DNA from: Rhodospirillales bacterium
Lineage (GTDB): Bacteria; Pseudomonadota; Alphaproteobacteria; Acetobacterales; Acetobacteraceae
Assembly (NCBI GenBank): GCA_028869595.1
Contig: JAGWRU010000091.1
Location: 1 to 37,477 of the forward strand
DNA length: 37,477 nt
Direction: 5' to 3'
Below are positions 23,194-32,489 of the stretch, in pieces. The position numbers and the translations under genes are program-made. Position 1 is the stretch's first letter, and every line of letters starts with the position of its first letter. Below the pieces are notes generated by a model that saw only the letters and a program-made list of their open reading frames with translations, searched no databases and was not told the origin of the DNA.

Positions 23194-24078
23194 ATGCGCT
23201 ACCCCGATCTGGATGTCGATCTGCTGCGCTGCTTCGTCGCGGTGGCCGAGCATGGCGGCTTCACCGCCGCCGGCAACGTGCTGGGCCTGACCCAATCCGC
23301 CGTCAGCCTGAAGATCAAGCGGCTGGAGGATATGGTCCGCAAGCGCGTCTTCCAGCGCACCAGCCGCAGCCTGTCGCTGACCCATGATGGCGAGGTGCTG
23401 CTGGTCTATGCCCGTCGCCTGCTGGCTTTGAACGACGAGGCGGTGCGCCGCATGGTGGCGCCCCCGGTGCACGGGCATTTGCGGCTGGGCGTCGCCGATC
23501 ATTTCGTGCCGCAGCATCTGGCGCCGATCCTGGCCCGCTTCTCTCGCACCTATCCGGATGTGCAGTTGGAGGTGGAGGTCGGGCGCAGCCATGAATTGCG
23601 CGCCGCCTGCGAACGCGGCCAGCTCGATCTGGTGATCGGCAAAAGGCGGGAGGGGGAGACGGCGGGCACGCCGATCTGGACCGAAAGCCTGGCCTGGGCC
23701 GCCGCCCCCGGCTGGGCGCCCCCGGATGCGGAGGATGGCGGGCGGGCGGTCAAGCTTGCCATGCTGCCGCCCGGCTGCATGTTCCGCGACCGGGCGCTGG
23801 CGACGCTGGCGCGGGCCAATATCCCGCATGAGATCATCTATACCTCGGCCAGCCTGCTTGGCGTGATCGCTGCCGCCGAGGCCGGGCTTGCGGTGACGCT
23901 GCTGGGCCGTTCGACCCTGCCGGCCGGGCTGCGCGAAGTGGCGAGCCTGCCGCCGCTGGGCACGGCGGAGATGGCGATCTTCGGCGATGCCGATGGCCGG
24001 CTGGCGCTGGTCGATCCGCTGGTCGGGTTTATCCGGGAGAGTCTGGCGGCGACGGTGACGTTGCGGCCGGCGGCGTAG
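23194..24078 (+). CDS. LysR-family transcriptional regulator
   Basis: 294 aa, normal LysR length. The N-terminal winged helix-turn-helix (about 7-67) reads DLLRCFVAVAEHGGFTAAG, LTQSAVSLKIKRLE and VFQRTSRSLSLTHDGE. The C-terminal periplasmic-binding-like effector domain begins near residue 93 (GHLRLGVADHFVP). GGAG lies 5 nt before the ATG. The effector cannot be predicted. Its neighbours are the 65-aa gene upstream and a toxin-antitoxin pair downstream on the same strand, neither an obvious target. The inverted repeat at 23124-23149 is the probable autoregulatory site. Confidence 0.93.
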   Translation: MRYPDLDVDLLRCFVAVAEHGGFTAAGNVLGLTQSAVSLKIKRLEDMVRKRVFQRTSRSLSLTHDGEVLLVYARRLLALNDEAVRRMVAPPVHGHLRLGVADHFVPQHLAPILARFSRTYPDVQLEVEVGRSHELRAACERGQLDLVIGKRREGETAGTPIWTESLAWAAAPGWAPPDAEDGGRAVKLAMLPPGCMFRDRALATLARANIPHEIIYTSASLLGVIAAAEAGLAVTLLGRSTLPAGLREVASLPPLGTAEMAIFGDADGRLALVDPLVGFIRESLAATVTLRPAA

Positions 24079-24111
24079 GGACCAAGGCCGGAACCGGGCG
24101 GCGCGGGCTTC

Positions 24112-24139
24112 TTGTAGAACGATGGCAATTTTCTATATT
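24112..24139 (+). promoter_or_regulatory. candidate sigma70 promoter of vapBC/fitAB-like operon
   Basis: TTGTAG (24112-24117) and TATATT (24134-24139) are separated by 16 nt. The -10 box touches the 36-bp inverted repeat that follows, so repressor binding would block transcription. Confidence 0.5.
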
Positions 24140-24174
24140 GATATCATCGCAATCATTTCTGGATGATGATATCA
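24139..24174. promoter_or_regulatory. 36-bp FitAB-like operator
   Basis: TGATATCATC (24139-24148) and GATGATATCA (24165-24174) are perfect 10-bp arms separated by 16 nt. The total span of 36 bp recalls the 36-bp inverted repeat bound by gonococcal FitAB (from memory). The right arm ends on the A of the antitoxin ATG. Autorepression by the toxin-antitoxin complex is the expected use. Confidence 0.7.
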
Positions 24175-24428
24175 TGTCCGCCGTCACCATCCGCAACCTC
24201 TCCGAGGAGACGCATCGCGCGTTGAGGCTTAGGGCGGCGCGGCATAATCGCAGCACGGAAGCGGAAATACGCGCGATCCTGGACGAAGCGGCGCGTCCGG
24301 AAGGCCGGTTGCGCCTTGGTTCCGCGCTGGCGGAAATGAGCCGGAAGATCGGGCTGACCAACGCCGATGTCGAAGCGCTGGAACAGGCGCGCGAGGCCGC
24401 GCCCGCCGAGCCGCTGCGGTTCGAATGA
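24174..24428 (+). CDS. vapB: ribbon-helix-helix antitoxin (FitA/VapB type)
   Basis: 84 aa. The N-terminus MSAVTIRNLSEETHRALRLRA forms the DNA-binding beta strand and first helix, and RSTEAEIRAILDEA forms the second helix of a FitA-like Arc/MetJ fold. The C-terminal half (from about 45) is the toxin-neutralising tail. The start at 24174 lies directly at the end of the operator, leaving little room for a ribosome site (a GGA sits about 11 nt upstream). The stop overlaps the toxin start (ATGA). It should neutralise the PIN toxin and repress the operon jointly with it. Confidence 0.9.
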   Translation: MSAVTIRNLSEETHRALRLRAARHNRSTEAEIRAILDEAARPEGRLRLGSALAEMSRKIGLTNADVEALEQAREAAPAEPLRFE

Positions 24429-24844
24429 TCCTGCTGGATACCAATGTCATCTCCGAGATGATGAAGCCCGAGCCGGCGCCCGCCGTCAGGACGTGGCTCG
24501 ACGCGCAAATGGCGGAGACGCTGTACCTCTCAAGCGTCACCGTCGCGGAACTGATGTTCGGTATCGGCGCATTGCCGAAGGGCCGCCGCAAGGACGCGCT
24601 GGGCGCGATCCTCGACGGCCTGCTGGGCATGTTCGAGGGGCGTATTCTGCCCTTCGATACGAATGCGGCACGCCACTACGCCGCGTTGGCGGTTCAGGCG
24701 CGCGCGGCGGGCAGGGGCTTCCCGACGCCCGACGGCTATATCGCCGCGATTGCCGCCGCGCACGGGTTTGCCGTGGCGTCGCGCGACACCGGCCCGTTCA
24801 TGGCGGCGGGATTGAGCGTGATCGATCCGTGGCGCGCGGCGTAA
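24425..24844 (+). CDS. vapC: PIN-domain toxin (VapC/FitB type)
   Basis: 139 aa PIN-domain ribonuclease. The acidic metal-binding residues are present: Asp5 in LLDTNVISEM, Glu in TVAELMFG (about 41), Asp in TPDGYIAAIA (about 104) and Asp in ASRDTGPF (about 122). The pattern LLDTNVISE and the final DPW match the FitB branch. VapC/FitB proteins cut RNA, typically tRNA or rRNA, when free of antitoxin; this member's target is unknown. Translation is coupled to the antitoxin through ATGA. Composition matches the host genome. All catalytic residues are intact, so the toxin is likely active. Confidence 0.93.
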   Translation: MILLDTNVISEMMKPEPAPAVRTWLDAQMAETLYLSSVTVAELMFGIGALPKGRRKDALGAILDGLLGMFEGRILPFDTNAARHYAALAVQARAAGRGFPTPDGYIAAIAAAHGFAVASRDTGPFMAAGLSVIDPWRAA

Positions 24845-24848
24845 ATCC

Positions 24849-24873
24849 GTCAGCGCGGCATGGCGCCGGCCGA
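24849..24873 (+). repeat. left copy of perfect 25-bp direct repeat
   Basis: Identical to 25561-25585. It lies 4 bp after the vapC stop and, with its partner, brackets the RelE/antidote module. The core contains GGCGCCGGCC. Confidence 0.92.
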
Positions 24874-24916
24874 TCCCAGGTCATGATCGACGTGTTGTTC
24901 ATCCGACTCCAACCCT

Positions 24917-25219
24917 TCAGGCCGTCACATTTGCCTTATGCGGTTTCGCCGCAAGCGCGATCCCCAGCGCCTTCATCACAGCCAGCGTCGTTTTCAGCGT
25001 CGGATTGCCCGCCTCGCTGAATGAACGATAGAGCTGTTCGCGCGAAAGGCCGGTATCCTGGGCAATCTGTGCCATGCCTTTGGCACGCGCGACGATCCCA
25101 AGTGCGCGCGCGATATAGCCGGCATCGCCCGTTTCAAAGGCGTCGGTCATGAAGGCCGCGATTTCCTCGTCATCGACCAGTGCCGCCGCCGGATCGTACG
25201 TTGTCAGTTTCTCAGCCAT
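24917..25219 (-). CDS. HTH antitoxin (COG3636 addiction-module antidote)
   Basis: 100 aa. The N-terminal YDPAAALVDDEEIAAFMTDAFETGD is characteristic of the COG3636 antidote family, and the helix-turn-helix is MAQIAQDTGLSREQLYRSFSEAGNPTLKTTLAVMKALG (split here as two helices plus a C-terminal support helix). It neutralises the adjacent RelE-like toxin and probably represses the operon. The start at 25219 overlaps the toxin gene's stop by 8 bp (ATGGCTGA), so antitoxin translation is coupled to toxin translation. The toxin-first order is like higBA. It is convergent with vapC. Confidence 0.92.
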   Translation of the reverse strand: MAEKLTTYDPAAALVDDEEIAAFMTDAFETGDAGYIARALGIVARAKGMAQIAQDTGLSREQLYRSFSEAGNPTLKTTLAVMKALGIALAAKPHKANVTA

Positions 25220-25523
25220 GCAAGGCACTCCATTCTTTCGCCAGTTTTTTGGCAGTCGCGATGTCACGGGCCTGGCTGCTTTTTTCGCCGCCACAAAGCA
25301 GCACGATCACGACGGCGCCACGCTGCTGGAAGTAGATGCGATACCCGGGGCCGTAATGGATACGCAGTTCGCTGACACCTTCGCCCACCGGCTCCACATC
25401 CCCGGGCAAACCATGCGCCAGTCGCGCCAGCCGTGTCGCGATGAGGGTCCTCGCCCGCTTGTCGCGGAGACGGGATTCCCACTTCGCGAAGGTTTCCGTC
25501 TGCTTTAGCTCGACCACATTCAC
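25212..25523 (-). CDS. RelE/ParE-superfamily toxin (COG3657)
   Basis: 103 aa. Landmarks of the COG3657 killer-protein family are TETFAKWESRLRDKRARTLIATRLARL, GDVEPVGEGVSELRIHYGPGYRIYFQQRG and VVIVLLCGGEKSSQARDIATAKKLA. RelE-fold toxins of this kind usually cleave mRNA on ribosomes; activity here is inferred. The start is a GTG at 25523; upstream the frame closes at a TAG within the operator, so the start cannot be far away. No ribosome site is visible, suggesting leaderless or very short-leader translation. Together with the antidote it forms a complete module between two copies of a 25-bp direct repeat. Confidence 0.9.
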   Translation of the reverse strand: MNVVELKQTETFAKWESRLRDKRARTLIATRLARLAHGLPGDVEPVGEGVSELRIHYGPGYRIYFQQRGAVVIVLLCGGEKSSQARDIATAKKLAKEWSALHG

Positions 25524-25524
25524 G

Positions 25525-25544
25525 ATGTAGTCTAAAAACTACAT
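25525..25544. promoter_or_regulatory. operator-like inverted repeat at toxin start
   Basis: ATGTAGT (25525-25531) and ACTACAT (25538-25544) are exact reverse complements with a 6-nt spacer. The element ends 1 nt before the toxin GTG. The position suits autorepression by the antidote HTH protein. Confidence 0.65.
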
Positions 25545-25560
25545 TCATTCAAGCCCCGGG

Positions 25561-25585
25561 GTCAGCGCGGCATGGCGCCGGCCGA
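25561..25585 (+). repeat. right copy of perfect 25-bp direct repeat
   Basis: Identical to 24849-24873. It lies 8 bp beyond the metW stop, in the intergenic region between metW and the TA module. Confidence 0.92.
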
Positions 25586-25593
25586 GAAACTGC

Positions 25594-26235
25594 TCACCCC
25601 ACCCGTCGCAGCAGAAACAGCGCCTGTTCCCCGAACAGATTCGCCAGCCTCGGAAACCGCCGCCACGGCGCGCGCCGCCCGGCATCGTCGGCGGCCAGCC
25701 ATTGCTCCACCGCATACCCTTCCACCTCGCACAGCGCGAAGAAATCGCGGATCGTGCAGGGGTGGATGTTCGGCGTCTCGTACCATTGCCGGTCCCAGGT
25801 CGGCGTCATCGGCATCCGCCCGCGCGAGAGCAATTGCCAGCGCAGCAGCCAATGGCCGAAATTGGGAAAGCTCACCACCGCGCGGGTGCCGATGCGCAGC
25901 ATCTGGCGCAGCACCTCGCGCGGGCGTTCCACTGCCTGCAGCGTGCGCGACAGCACCACGTAATCGAAGGCCGCATCGGGGTAATGCGCCAGATCGCTAT
26001 CGGCATCGCCATGCATCACCGGCAGCCCGTGCGCCACGGCGCGGGTCACTTCGGCCATGTCGATCTCGATGCCGCGCGCATCGCAGCCTTTGGTGCGGAA
26101 CAGATGCTCGATCAGCATGCCGTCGCCGCAGCCGATATCCAGCACCCGCGTGCCGGGCGCGATCATGCCGGCGATCAGGCGCAGATCGAGGCGCATATTC
26201 TTCGCCACCGGCTGGATCTTTTCCATCGCGTTCAT
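25594..26235 (-). CDS. metW: methionine biosynthesis protein MetW
   Basis: 213 aa, usual MetW length. SAM-dependent methyltransferase fold with [15 protein letters not shown] (SAM-binding motif I), ARGIEID, the QGDAD-like HGDADSDL segment, [24 protein letters not shown] and the conserved [15 protein letters not shown]. MetW associates with MetX to form the active homoserine O-acetyltransferase unit in many proteobacteria; its own methyltransferase activity is doubtful. It overlaps the metX stop by 4 bp (ATGA), so the two proteins are co-translated. Downstream lies one arm of the 25-bp repeat. Confidence 0.96.
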   Translation of the reverse strand: MNAMEKIQPVAKNMRLDLRLIAGMIAPGTRVLDIGCGDGMLIEHLFRTKGCDARGIEIDMAEVTRAVAHGLPVMHGDADSDLAHYPDAAFDYVVLSRTLQAVERPREVLRQMLRIGTRAVVSFPNFGHWLLRWQLLSRGRMPMTPTWDRQWYETPNIHPCTIRDFFALCEVEGYAVEQWLAADDAGRRAPWRRFPRLANLFGEQALFLLRRVG

Positions 26236-27422
26236 GCCGCGATCCCGGCATGCACGGCGCAGCCATTCAGAAACCCGGCCAGGGTGCGGTGGAAATCCGG
26301 CTCGTCCAGCAGGAAGGCGTCATGGCCCTTGTCGCTTTCGATCTCCACGAAACTGACATTGGCGCCTGCCCGGTTCAGGGCGCGCGCGATGGCCCGGCTC
26401 TGCGCCGTCGGAAACAGCCAGTCGGAGGAAAACGAGGCGAGGCAGAAGCGCGTCCTGCTGCCGGCGAAGGCGGCGGCCAGATCGCCGCCATGATCGGCGG
26501 CGAGATCGAAGTAATCCATCGCCCGCGTGATGGTCAGATAGGAATTGGCGTCGAAGCGGCGCACGAAGGTGCTGCCCTGGTGTTGCAGGTAGCTCTCCAC
26601 CTCGAACATGTCGCCGAACAGGCTGCTGGCCTGGCTGGGGCTTGCCGGCCCGGTACCGGCGCCTTGCAGGCGGCGGCCGAATTTACGGCTCAATGCCTGT
26701 TCCGACAGATAGGTGATGTGCGCGCACATCCGCGCCACCGCCAGGCCGCGCGCCGGGATCGTGTCCTGTTCCCAGTAGCGCCCGCCGCGCCAATCGGGAT
26801 CGGCGAAGATCGCCTGCCGCCCGACCTCGTTGAAGGCGATGTTCTGCGCCGAATGATAGGCGGCGGTGGCCACCGGCACGGCGGCGAACACCGCGTCCGG
26901 ATAGCGCGCCGCCCATTCCAGCACCTGCATGCCGCCCATCGAGCCGCCGACCACGGCGAATAGCCGTTCGATCCCCAGATGATCGATCAGCCGGCGCTGC
27001 GCGCGCACCATGTCGGCGATGGTGATCGGCGGGAAATCGGTGCCCCATAGCGCGCCCGGGGCCACTTCCGGGCCGGGCGGGCGCGGGCTGCGCGGGCCGG
27101 TGCTGCCCATGCACCCGCCCAGCACATTGGCGCAGATGACGAAGAAACGCGCGGTATCGACCGGCCGGCCCGGCCCCACCACCTGATCCCACCAACCCGG
27201 CTTGCCGGTCAGCGGATGGCGTTCGGCGACATATTGATCGCCGGTCAGGGCGTGGCAGATCAGCACCGCGTTGCTGCGCGCGGCATTCAGCGTGCCATAG
27301 GTGCGATAGGCGACGGTCATGTCCGGCAGCGCCATGCCGCAATCGAGTATCATCCCGTCGGCGAAAACGACGCGGGTTGGCTCGGCTCCGGCGGGCGGGG
27401 ACTGGTCCATGGCGTGTTGCAT
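26232..27422 (-). CDS. metX: homoserine O-acetyltransferase
   Basis: 396 aa alpha/beta-hydrolase-fold acyltransferase that activates homoserine with acetyl-CoA, the first committed step of methionine synthesis. The nucleophile is Ser in [12 protein letters not shown], the acid Asp is in FSSDWLFP and the His is in [23 protein letters not shown] and [12 protein letters not shown] are further family marks. The start may be the ATG at 27422 or the one at 27410; neither has a strong ribosome site. Divergent from the chorismate mutase gene (120 bp between starts). No SAM-responsive riboswitch was recognised in that gap. Confidence 0.95.
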   Translation of the reverse strand: MQHAMDQSPPAGAEPTRVVFADGMILDCGMALPDMTVAYRTYGTLNAARSNAVLICHALTGDQYVAERHPLTGKPGWWDQVVGPGRPVDTARFFVICANVLGGCMGSTGPRSPRPPGPEVAPGALWGTDFPPITIADMVRAQRRLIDHLGIERLFAVVGGSMGGMQVLEWAARYPDAVFAAVPVATAAYHSAQNIAFNEVGRQAIFADPDWRGGRYWEQDTIPARGLAVARMCAHITYLSEQALSRKFGRRLQGAGTGPASPSQASSLFGDMFEVESYLQHQGSTFVRRFDANSYLTITRAMDYFDLAADHGGDLAAAFAGSRTRFCLASFSSDWLFPTAQSRAIARALNRAGANVSFVEIESDKGHDAFLLDEPDFHRTLAGFLNGCAVHAGIAA

Positions 27423-27507
27423 AGGCCGCCAAGGGGGATCGGATCAACAGAGGGGGAAGGTTTGCAGGACGGGCTGCTTCGGCTATCTGTTCCGCCTCCC
27501 TATTCGC

Positions 27508-27522
27508 GGGGTGCCGCACCCC
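27508..27522. promoter_or_regulatory. 15-bp palindrome GGGGTGC-C-GCACCCC
   Basis: Perfect 7-bp arms around one central C, 21 bp upstream of the chorismate mutase start, in the divergent promoter region shared with metX. It could be a repressor site or a tight hairpin in the leader. Confidence 0.4.
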
Positions 27523-27542
27523 CGCCCCAGCCGGCAGGATCG

Positions 27543-28472
27543 ATGTCCAGTTCCGCCCCCTCCTCGCCCTCGGGCAGCCCGCAAGCCAGCCCCGATGCGG
27601 GCGGCGCGCCTGCCAGCCCCGATCACTGGCGGGCCGGCCCGCCCGATCTCGCCGCCCTGCGTGCCCGCCTCGACGGGATCGACGATGCCATGCACGACCT
27701 GCTGATGCAGCGTGCCGGGGTGGTTGCCGATGTCGCGCGCGCCGGCAAGCCCGCCGCCTTCCGCCCGGGGCGGGAAGCCTCGATGCTGCGCCGCCTGCTC
27801 GCCCGCCATCATGGCCCGCTGCCGGCCCGCGCCATCGTGCGCATCTGGCGCGAATTGCTGGCCGCGACCACGGCGATGCAGGGCAGCTACGCGGTGGCGG
27901 TGTGCGAAACCGACCGCAATGGCGGCTTCACCCAGGCGGCGCGGGAGCATTTCGGCGCGCTGACGCCGCTGCTGGTGCATGGCGGGCCGGCCCAGGCGCT
28001 GGCATCGCTTTCGGGCGGGGCGGCGGCGCTGGCGGTGCTGCCGCTGCCGTCGGAAACCGAAAACCTGCGGGATGCGTGGTGGCTGTCGCTGCTGCAAAAG
28101 CAGGAATCGCGGATCTATGTCATCGCCCGCCTGCCCTTCTGGGCGCAGCGTCCGGACGGCACGACGCAGGTGCAGGGTTTCGTGCTGGCCGCCACCGCGC
28201 CCGATGCCTCCGGCCAGGATCGCTCGCTGATCGGGCTGGAATGCGATCCCGATTTCAGCCGGGCGCGACTGGTGGCGGCGCTGACCGCGGCCGGGCTGGC
28301 GCCGCAATCGATCCTGCTGCGCCGCGATCCCGGCGCGCCCGCTTTGGCGCTGGTGGAGGTGGACGGCTATCTGGCCGAGGACGATCCCCGCCTGTCCGCC
28401 ATCGCCGCCCTTGCCCGCCCGCCCGTGCTGCTGGGTGCCTATGCCGTGCCCGTCGGCGGAGAAACGCCATGA
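27543..28472 (+). CDS. chorismate mutase with degenerate prephenate-dehydratase-like and ACT-like regions
   Basis: 309 aa. The AroQ-type chorismate mutase domain (about 35-120) shows [23 protein letters not shown] and [15 protein letters not shown], with the Arg/Lys/Glu residues that bind chorismate. The remaining 185 residues follow the order of bifunctional PheA. There is a shortened segment resembling the start of the dehydratase domain ([12 protein letters not shown]) and a C-terminal ACT-like part ([18 protein letters not shown]). The dehydratase TRF catalytic motif is not visible, so only the mutase is probably active and the tail may bind an amino acid (inference). AGGA lies 5 nt before the ATG. 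It overlaps hisC by ATGA. Confidence 0.85.
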   Translation: MSSSAPSSPSGSPQASPDAGGAPASPDHWRAGPPDLAALRARLDGIDDAMHDLLMQRAGVVADVARAGKPAAFRPGREASMLRRLLARHHGPLPARAIVRIWRELLAATTAMQGSYAVAVCETDRNGGFTQAAREHFGALTPLLVHGGPAQALASLSGGAAALAVLPLPSETENLRDAWWLSLLQKQESRIYVIARLPFWAQRPDGTTQVQGFVLAATAPDASGQDRSLIGLECDPDFSRARLVAALTAAGLAPQSILLRRDPGAPALALVEVDGYLAEDDPRLSAIAALARPPVLLGAYAVPVGGETP

Positions 28473-29566
28473 CCGAGCCTGCCCCACGCCCCGAGATCCT
28501 GCGCATCTCCCCCTATGTCGGGGGCGAAAGCGACGTCGCGGGCGTCAACCGCGTCTATAAACTGTCCTCCAATGAGGGCGCGTTCGGCGTGCCGCCCGGC
28601 GCGGTGGCGGCGGCCAAGGTGGTGGCGGAGGAGTTGTTCCGCTACCCCGACGGTTCGGCGGCGGCGCTGCGCAAAGCCATCGGCGCGCGCTTCGGCCTCG
28701 ATCCCGCGCGCATCGTCTGCGGCGCGGGGTCGGACGATATCATCTACCAGCTCTGCCTCGCCTATGGCGGCGCCGGGCGCGACATCATCATGAGCGCGCA
28801 CGGGTTTTCGATCTATCAGATCGCCGGCACCTATGCCGGCAGCCAGGTGATCAAAACGCCGGAACGCAACCTGACGGCGGATGTCGATGCCATGCTGGCC
28901 GCCGTCAGCGCCTCCACCCGGCTGGTGTTCCTGGCCAATCCGAACAACCCCACCGGCAGCCTGCTGCCCGCGGCGGAGGTGCGCCGCCTGCGCGCCGGCC
29001 TGCCGCCCGAGGTGCTGCTGGTGCTGGACGCCGCCTATGCCGAGTATGTGGAGCGCCCGGATTACGACCCCGGCGCCGCGCTGGTCGATGAGACCGGCAA
29101 TACGATCATGACGCGCACCTTTTCCAAGATTTTCGGCCTCGGCGGGGCGCGGGTCGGCTGGGCCTATGCGCCGGCCGCGGTGATCGATGTGCTGAACCGG
29201 GTGCGCTCGCCCTTCAATGTCTCGGTCGCCGCCCAGGCCGCCGCGATCGCCGCGCTGGCCGAGCCGGGCTGGGTGGAGAAGGGCCGCGCGCATAACCGCG
29301 AATATCGCGCGATCCTGGCGGCGCGGCTGGTCAAAGCCGGTATCAAGGTCTGGCCGAGCGAGGGGAATTTCGTGCTCGCCGATTTCGCCACGCCGGAAAA
29401 AGCCGATGCCGCCAATGAATTCCTCCGCAAACGCGGGCTGATCGTGCGCGGCGTGAAGGGCTATGGCCTGCCGCATTGCCTGCGCATCACCGTCGGGTTG
29501 GCCGAGGAAGTGGCGCTGGTCGCCGATGCGCTGGATGCGTTCATGGCGGGTGCCGCCCATGGTTGA
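28469..29566 (+). CDS. hisC: histidinol-phosphate/aromatic aminotransferase
   Basis: 365 aa, fold type I PLP aminotransferase of the HisC family. Visible marks are [36 protein letters not shown], the NPNNPTGS loop, LDAAYAEY and the PLP-lysine motif [15 protein letters not shown], with RITVG near the C-terminus supplying the Arg for the substrate carboxylate. Lying between chorismate mutase and tyrA, it probably makes tyrosine and phenylalanine (or arogenate) and may also serve histidine synthesis. This is the common arrangement in acetic acid bacteria. The start at 28469 overlaps the mutase stop (ATGA) and its end overlaps tyrA by 8 bp. Confidence 0.95.
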   Translation: MTEPAPRPEILRISPYVGGESDVAGVNRVYKLSSNEGAFGVPPGAVAAAKVVAEELFRYPDGSAAALRKAIGARFGLDPARIVCGAGSDDIIYQLCLAYGGAGRDIIMSAHGFSIYQIAGTYAGSQVIKTPERNLTADVDAMLAAVSASTRLVFLANPNNPTGSLLPAAEVRRLRAGLPPEVLLVLDAAYAEYVERPDYDPGAALVDETGNTIMTRTFSKIFGLGGARVGWAYAPAAVIDVLNRVRSPFNVSVAAQAAAIAALAEPGWVEKGRAHNREYRAILAARLVKAGIKVWPSEGNFVLADFATPEKADAANEFLRKRGLIVRGVKGYGLPHCLRITVGLAEEVALVADALDAFMAGAAHG

Positions 29567-30461
29567 GACGGTTGGCGGCGAACCCCTGTTCCGCCGTCTG
29601 GCGCTGATCGGCATCGGGCTGATCGGCAGCTCGGTCGCGCGCATCGCGATGGAGCGCGGCGATCTCGCCGCCGAAGTGGTGGTCAATGCGCGCACGCAGA
29701 AGACGCTGGACCGGGTGATGGAACTCGGCATCGCGCATCGGGTGGAGATCGACCCGGCGGCGGCGGTGCGGGGCGCCGATTGCGTGATGCTGTGCGCGCC
29801 GGTCGGCGCCTTCGCGGAACTGGCTGCGGCGATCGCGCCGCATCTGGCGCCCGGCGCGATCCTGACCGATGTCGGTTCGACCAAGCAATCGGTGATCCGC
29901 GATGTCGGTCCGCTGGTGCCGGAAGGCGTGCATTTCGTGCCGGCCCATCCGCTGGCCGGCACCGAATTCTCCGGCCCCGATGCCGGTTTCACCACGCTGT
30001 TCGTCAATCGCTGGACGCTGCTGACGCCGCCTGCCGGCACCGACCCGGAAGCGGTGGAGAAAACCGCCGAACTCTGGCGCCGCTGCGGTTCGATGATCGA
30101 GACGATGGAGCCGGGCCATCACGACCGGGTGCTGGCGATCGTCAGCCATCTGCCGCATCTGATCGCCTTCACCATCTGCGGCACGGCGGATGATCTGGCC
30201 GATGAAAGCCGCCAGCAGGTGACGAAATTCGCCGCCTCCGGCTTTCGCGATTTCACCCGCATCGCGGCCTCCGATCCGGTGATGTGGCGCGACGTGTTCC
30301 TCAATAACCGGGAGGCGCTGCTGGAGATGCTGCAACGCTTCATGGAGGATGCGCAGGCCATGGCGCGCGCCGTGCGCTGGGGCGATGCTTCCTACATCGA
30401 GGACAAGGTGGAACGCGGGCGGAAGATCCGCCGCAGCCTGATCGAGCAGAAGCAGGCTTAG
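29559..30461 (+). CDS. tyrA: prephenate/arogenate dehydrogenase
   Basis: 300 aa, NAD-dependent oxidative decarboxylase of tyrosine synthesis. The Rossmann motif is [16 protein letters not shown], followed by [38 protein letters not shown] and [10 protein letters not shown] (catalytic His). The C-terminal helical region has [19 protein letters not shown] and the [10 protein letters not shown] segment. No ACT domain is attached, so feedback control may be absent or may come from the ACT-like tail of the upstream mutase (speculative). The start at 29559 lies in ATGGTTGA, overlapping hisC by 8 bp. Its TAG overlaps the stop of the convergent TM2 gene by 4 bp. Confidence 0.95.
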   Translation: MVETVGGEPLFRRLALIGIGLIGSSVARIAMERGDLAAEVVVNARTQKTLDRVMELGIAHRVEIDPAAAVRGADCVMLCAPVGAFAELAAAIAPHLAPGAILTDVGSTKQSVIRDVGPLVPEGVHFVPAHPLAGTEFSGPDAGFTTLFVNRWTLLTPPAGTDPEAVEKTAELWRRCGSMIETMEPGHHDRVLAIVSHLPHLIAFTICGTADDLADESRQQVTKFAASGFRDFTRIAASDPVMWRDVFLNNREALLEMLQRFMEDAQAMARAVRWGDASYIEDKVERGRKIRRSLIEQKQA

Positions 30462-30805
30462 GCTTCAAGCCGGCTGATCAGCGCGTTGTTGTAACCGCGC
30501 ACCATGCCGGGGATCAGGAAGGCATCGACCAGCACCCAGATGCCGACGATCAAGTAGCCGAACACGCCGATGCCGATGAAGGCCAGCGGGATGGAAATCA
30601 GGGTGATCACCAACTGGGCGATCGCGCTGCCGGTGCGCTTCAGATAGAAGCGATGGACGCCGAAAATGCCCACGAAAAACCACAGCAGATAGGCGATCAG
30701 CGTCGAGCGCTTATTGGCGTCGTAGCGCATCAGCATGGCCGCGTCGCTGCCCGGCGCCGCGGCGTGCGGATGGGCGGCTTGGATCGGCGGTGGCATGTCG
30801 GACAT
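30458..30805 (-). CDS. TM2 domain membrane protein
   Basis: 115 aa. The N-terminus is Pro/Ala/His-rich and probably cytoplasmic. The TM2 domain (about 45-110) has two hydrophobic helices: STLIAYLLWFFVGIFGVHRFYL with the conserved FGxHRFYL motif, and a longer region IGVFGYLIVGIWVLVDAFLIP with the W-x-L-x-D pattern. TM2 proteins are small inner-membrane proteins of uncertain function. The start at 30805 has a perfect AGGAGG 5 nt upstream; longer versions of the frame are rejected. It overlaps tyrA's stop (TTAG) in convergent orientation. Confidence 0.9.
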   Translation of the reverse strand: MSDMPPPIQAAHPHAAAPGSDAAMLMRYDANKRSTLIAYLLWFFVGIFGVHRFYLKRTGSAIAQLVITLISIPLAFIGIGVFGYLIVGIWVLVDAFLIPGMVRGYNNALISRLEA

Positions 30806-30867
30806 GGGCGCCTCCTGGCGGTTCGGCATGACGCTAACAATGATCCGATTCGGCAACAAGCGCGCCG

Positions 30868-31848
<981 letters not shown>

Positions 31849-31868
31849 CGGCACGGAGCCTGGGCGCG

Positions 31869-32489
31869 ATGGACGCGAGTGACTGCATCACCGATCTGGC
31901 CACGCTGGAGGCGGTGTACGGCACGCCCTCCGCCCCGGCGCTGGCCAAGGAGATCGATTTCCTCCACCCGCATTATCAGGCGATGATCGCGACCTCGCCT
32001 TTCATGGTGCTGGCAACCTCGGGGCCGGACGGCATGGATTGCTCGCCGCGCGGCGATCCGGCCGGCTTCGTCACGGTGGCCGATGCGCGCACGCTGCTGA
32101 TCCCCGACCGGCGCGGCAATAACCGCACCGACAGCCTGCGCAACATCCTGGCCGATCCGCGCGTCGCTTTGCTGTTCCTGATCCCCGGTATCGGCGAGAC
32201 GCTGCGGGTGAACGGGCGGGCGGAGATCGTGATCGCCCCGGCGCTGCTGGAGCAGTTTCGCGAACAGGGCAAGCTGCCCCGCTCCGTCCTGCGGGTGACG
32301 GTGGAGAAGGCCTATTTCCAGTGCCCGAAAGCACTGGTGCGCTCGCGCCTGTGGGACCCGTCGCTGCATCTGGCGCGCAGCAGCCTGCCCAGCACCGGCA
32401 GCATCCTGGCCGATCTTTCCGCCGGTTCGATCGATGGCGGCGAGTACGACCGCGCCTATCCGCAGCGGCTGAAGGAGACCATCTACTAG
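31869..32489 (+). CDS. FMN-binding PPOX-fold flavoprotein (MSMEG_1061-like)
   Basis: 206 aa, split-barrel pyridoxamine-5'-phosphate-oxidase-like fold. HYQAMIATSPFMVLATSGPDG, CSPRGDPAGF, LLIPDRRGNNRTDSLRNILADPRVALLFLIPG, ETLRVNGRAEI and VEKAYFQCPKAL are the characteristic strands and FMN-contact regions of the COG3576/MSMEG_1061 group. Members are thought to be flavin-dependent oxidoreductases, but the substrate is unknown. GGAG lies 9 nt upstream of the ATG. The gene ends in CTAG, overlapping the convergent TPR gene by 4 bp. Confidence 0.88.
   Translation: MDASDCITDLATLEAVYGTPSAPALAKEIDFLHPHYQAMIATSPFMVLATSGPDGMDCSPRGDPAGFVTVADARTLLIPDRRGNNRTDSLRNILADPRVALLFLIPGIGETLRVNGRAEIVIAPALLEQFREQGKLPRSVLRVTVEKAYFQCPKALVRSRLWDPSLHLARSSLPSTGSILADLSAGSIDGGEYDRAYPQRLKETIY

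Noticed and set aside
27423-27542. SAM-II type riboswitch upstream of metX
   Set aside because: Looked for because alphaproteobacterial metX/metA often has one. No matching conserved segments or pseudoknot were recognised by eye; a covariance-model search would decide.
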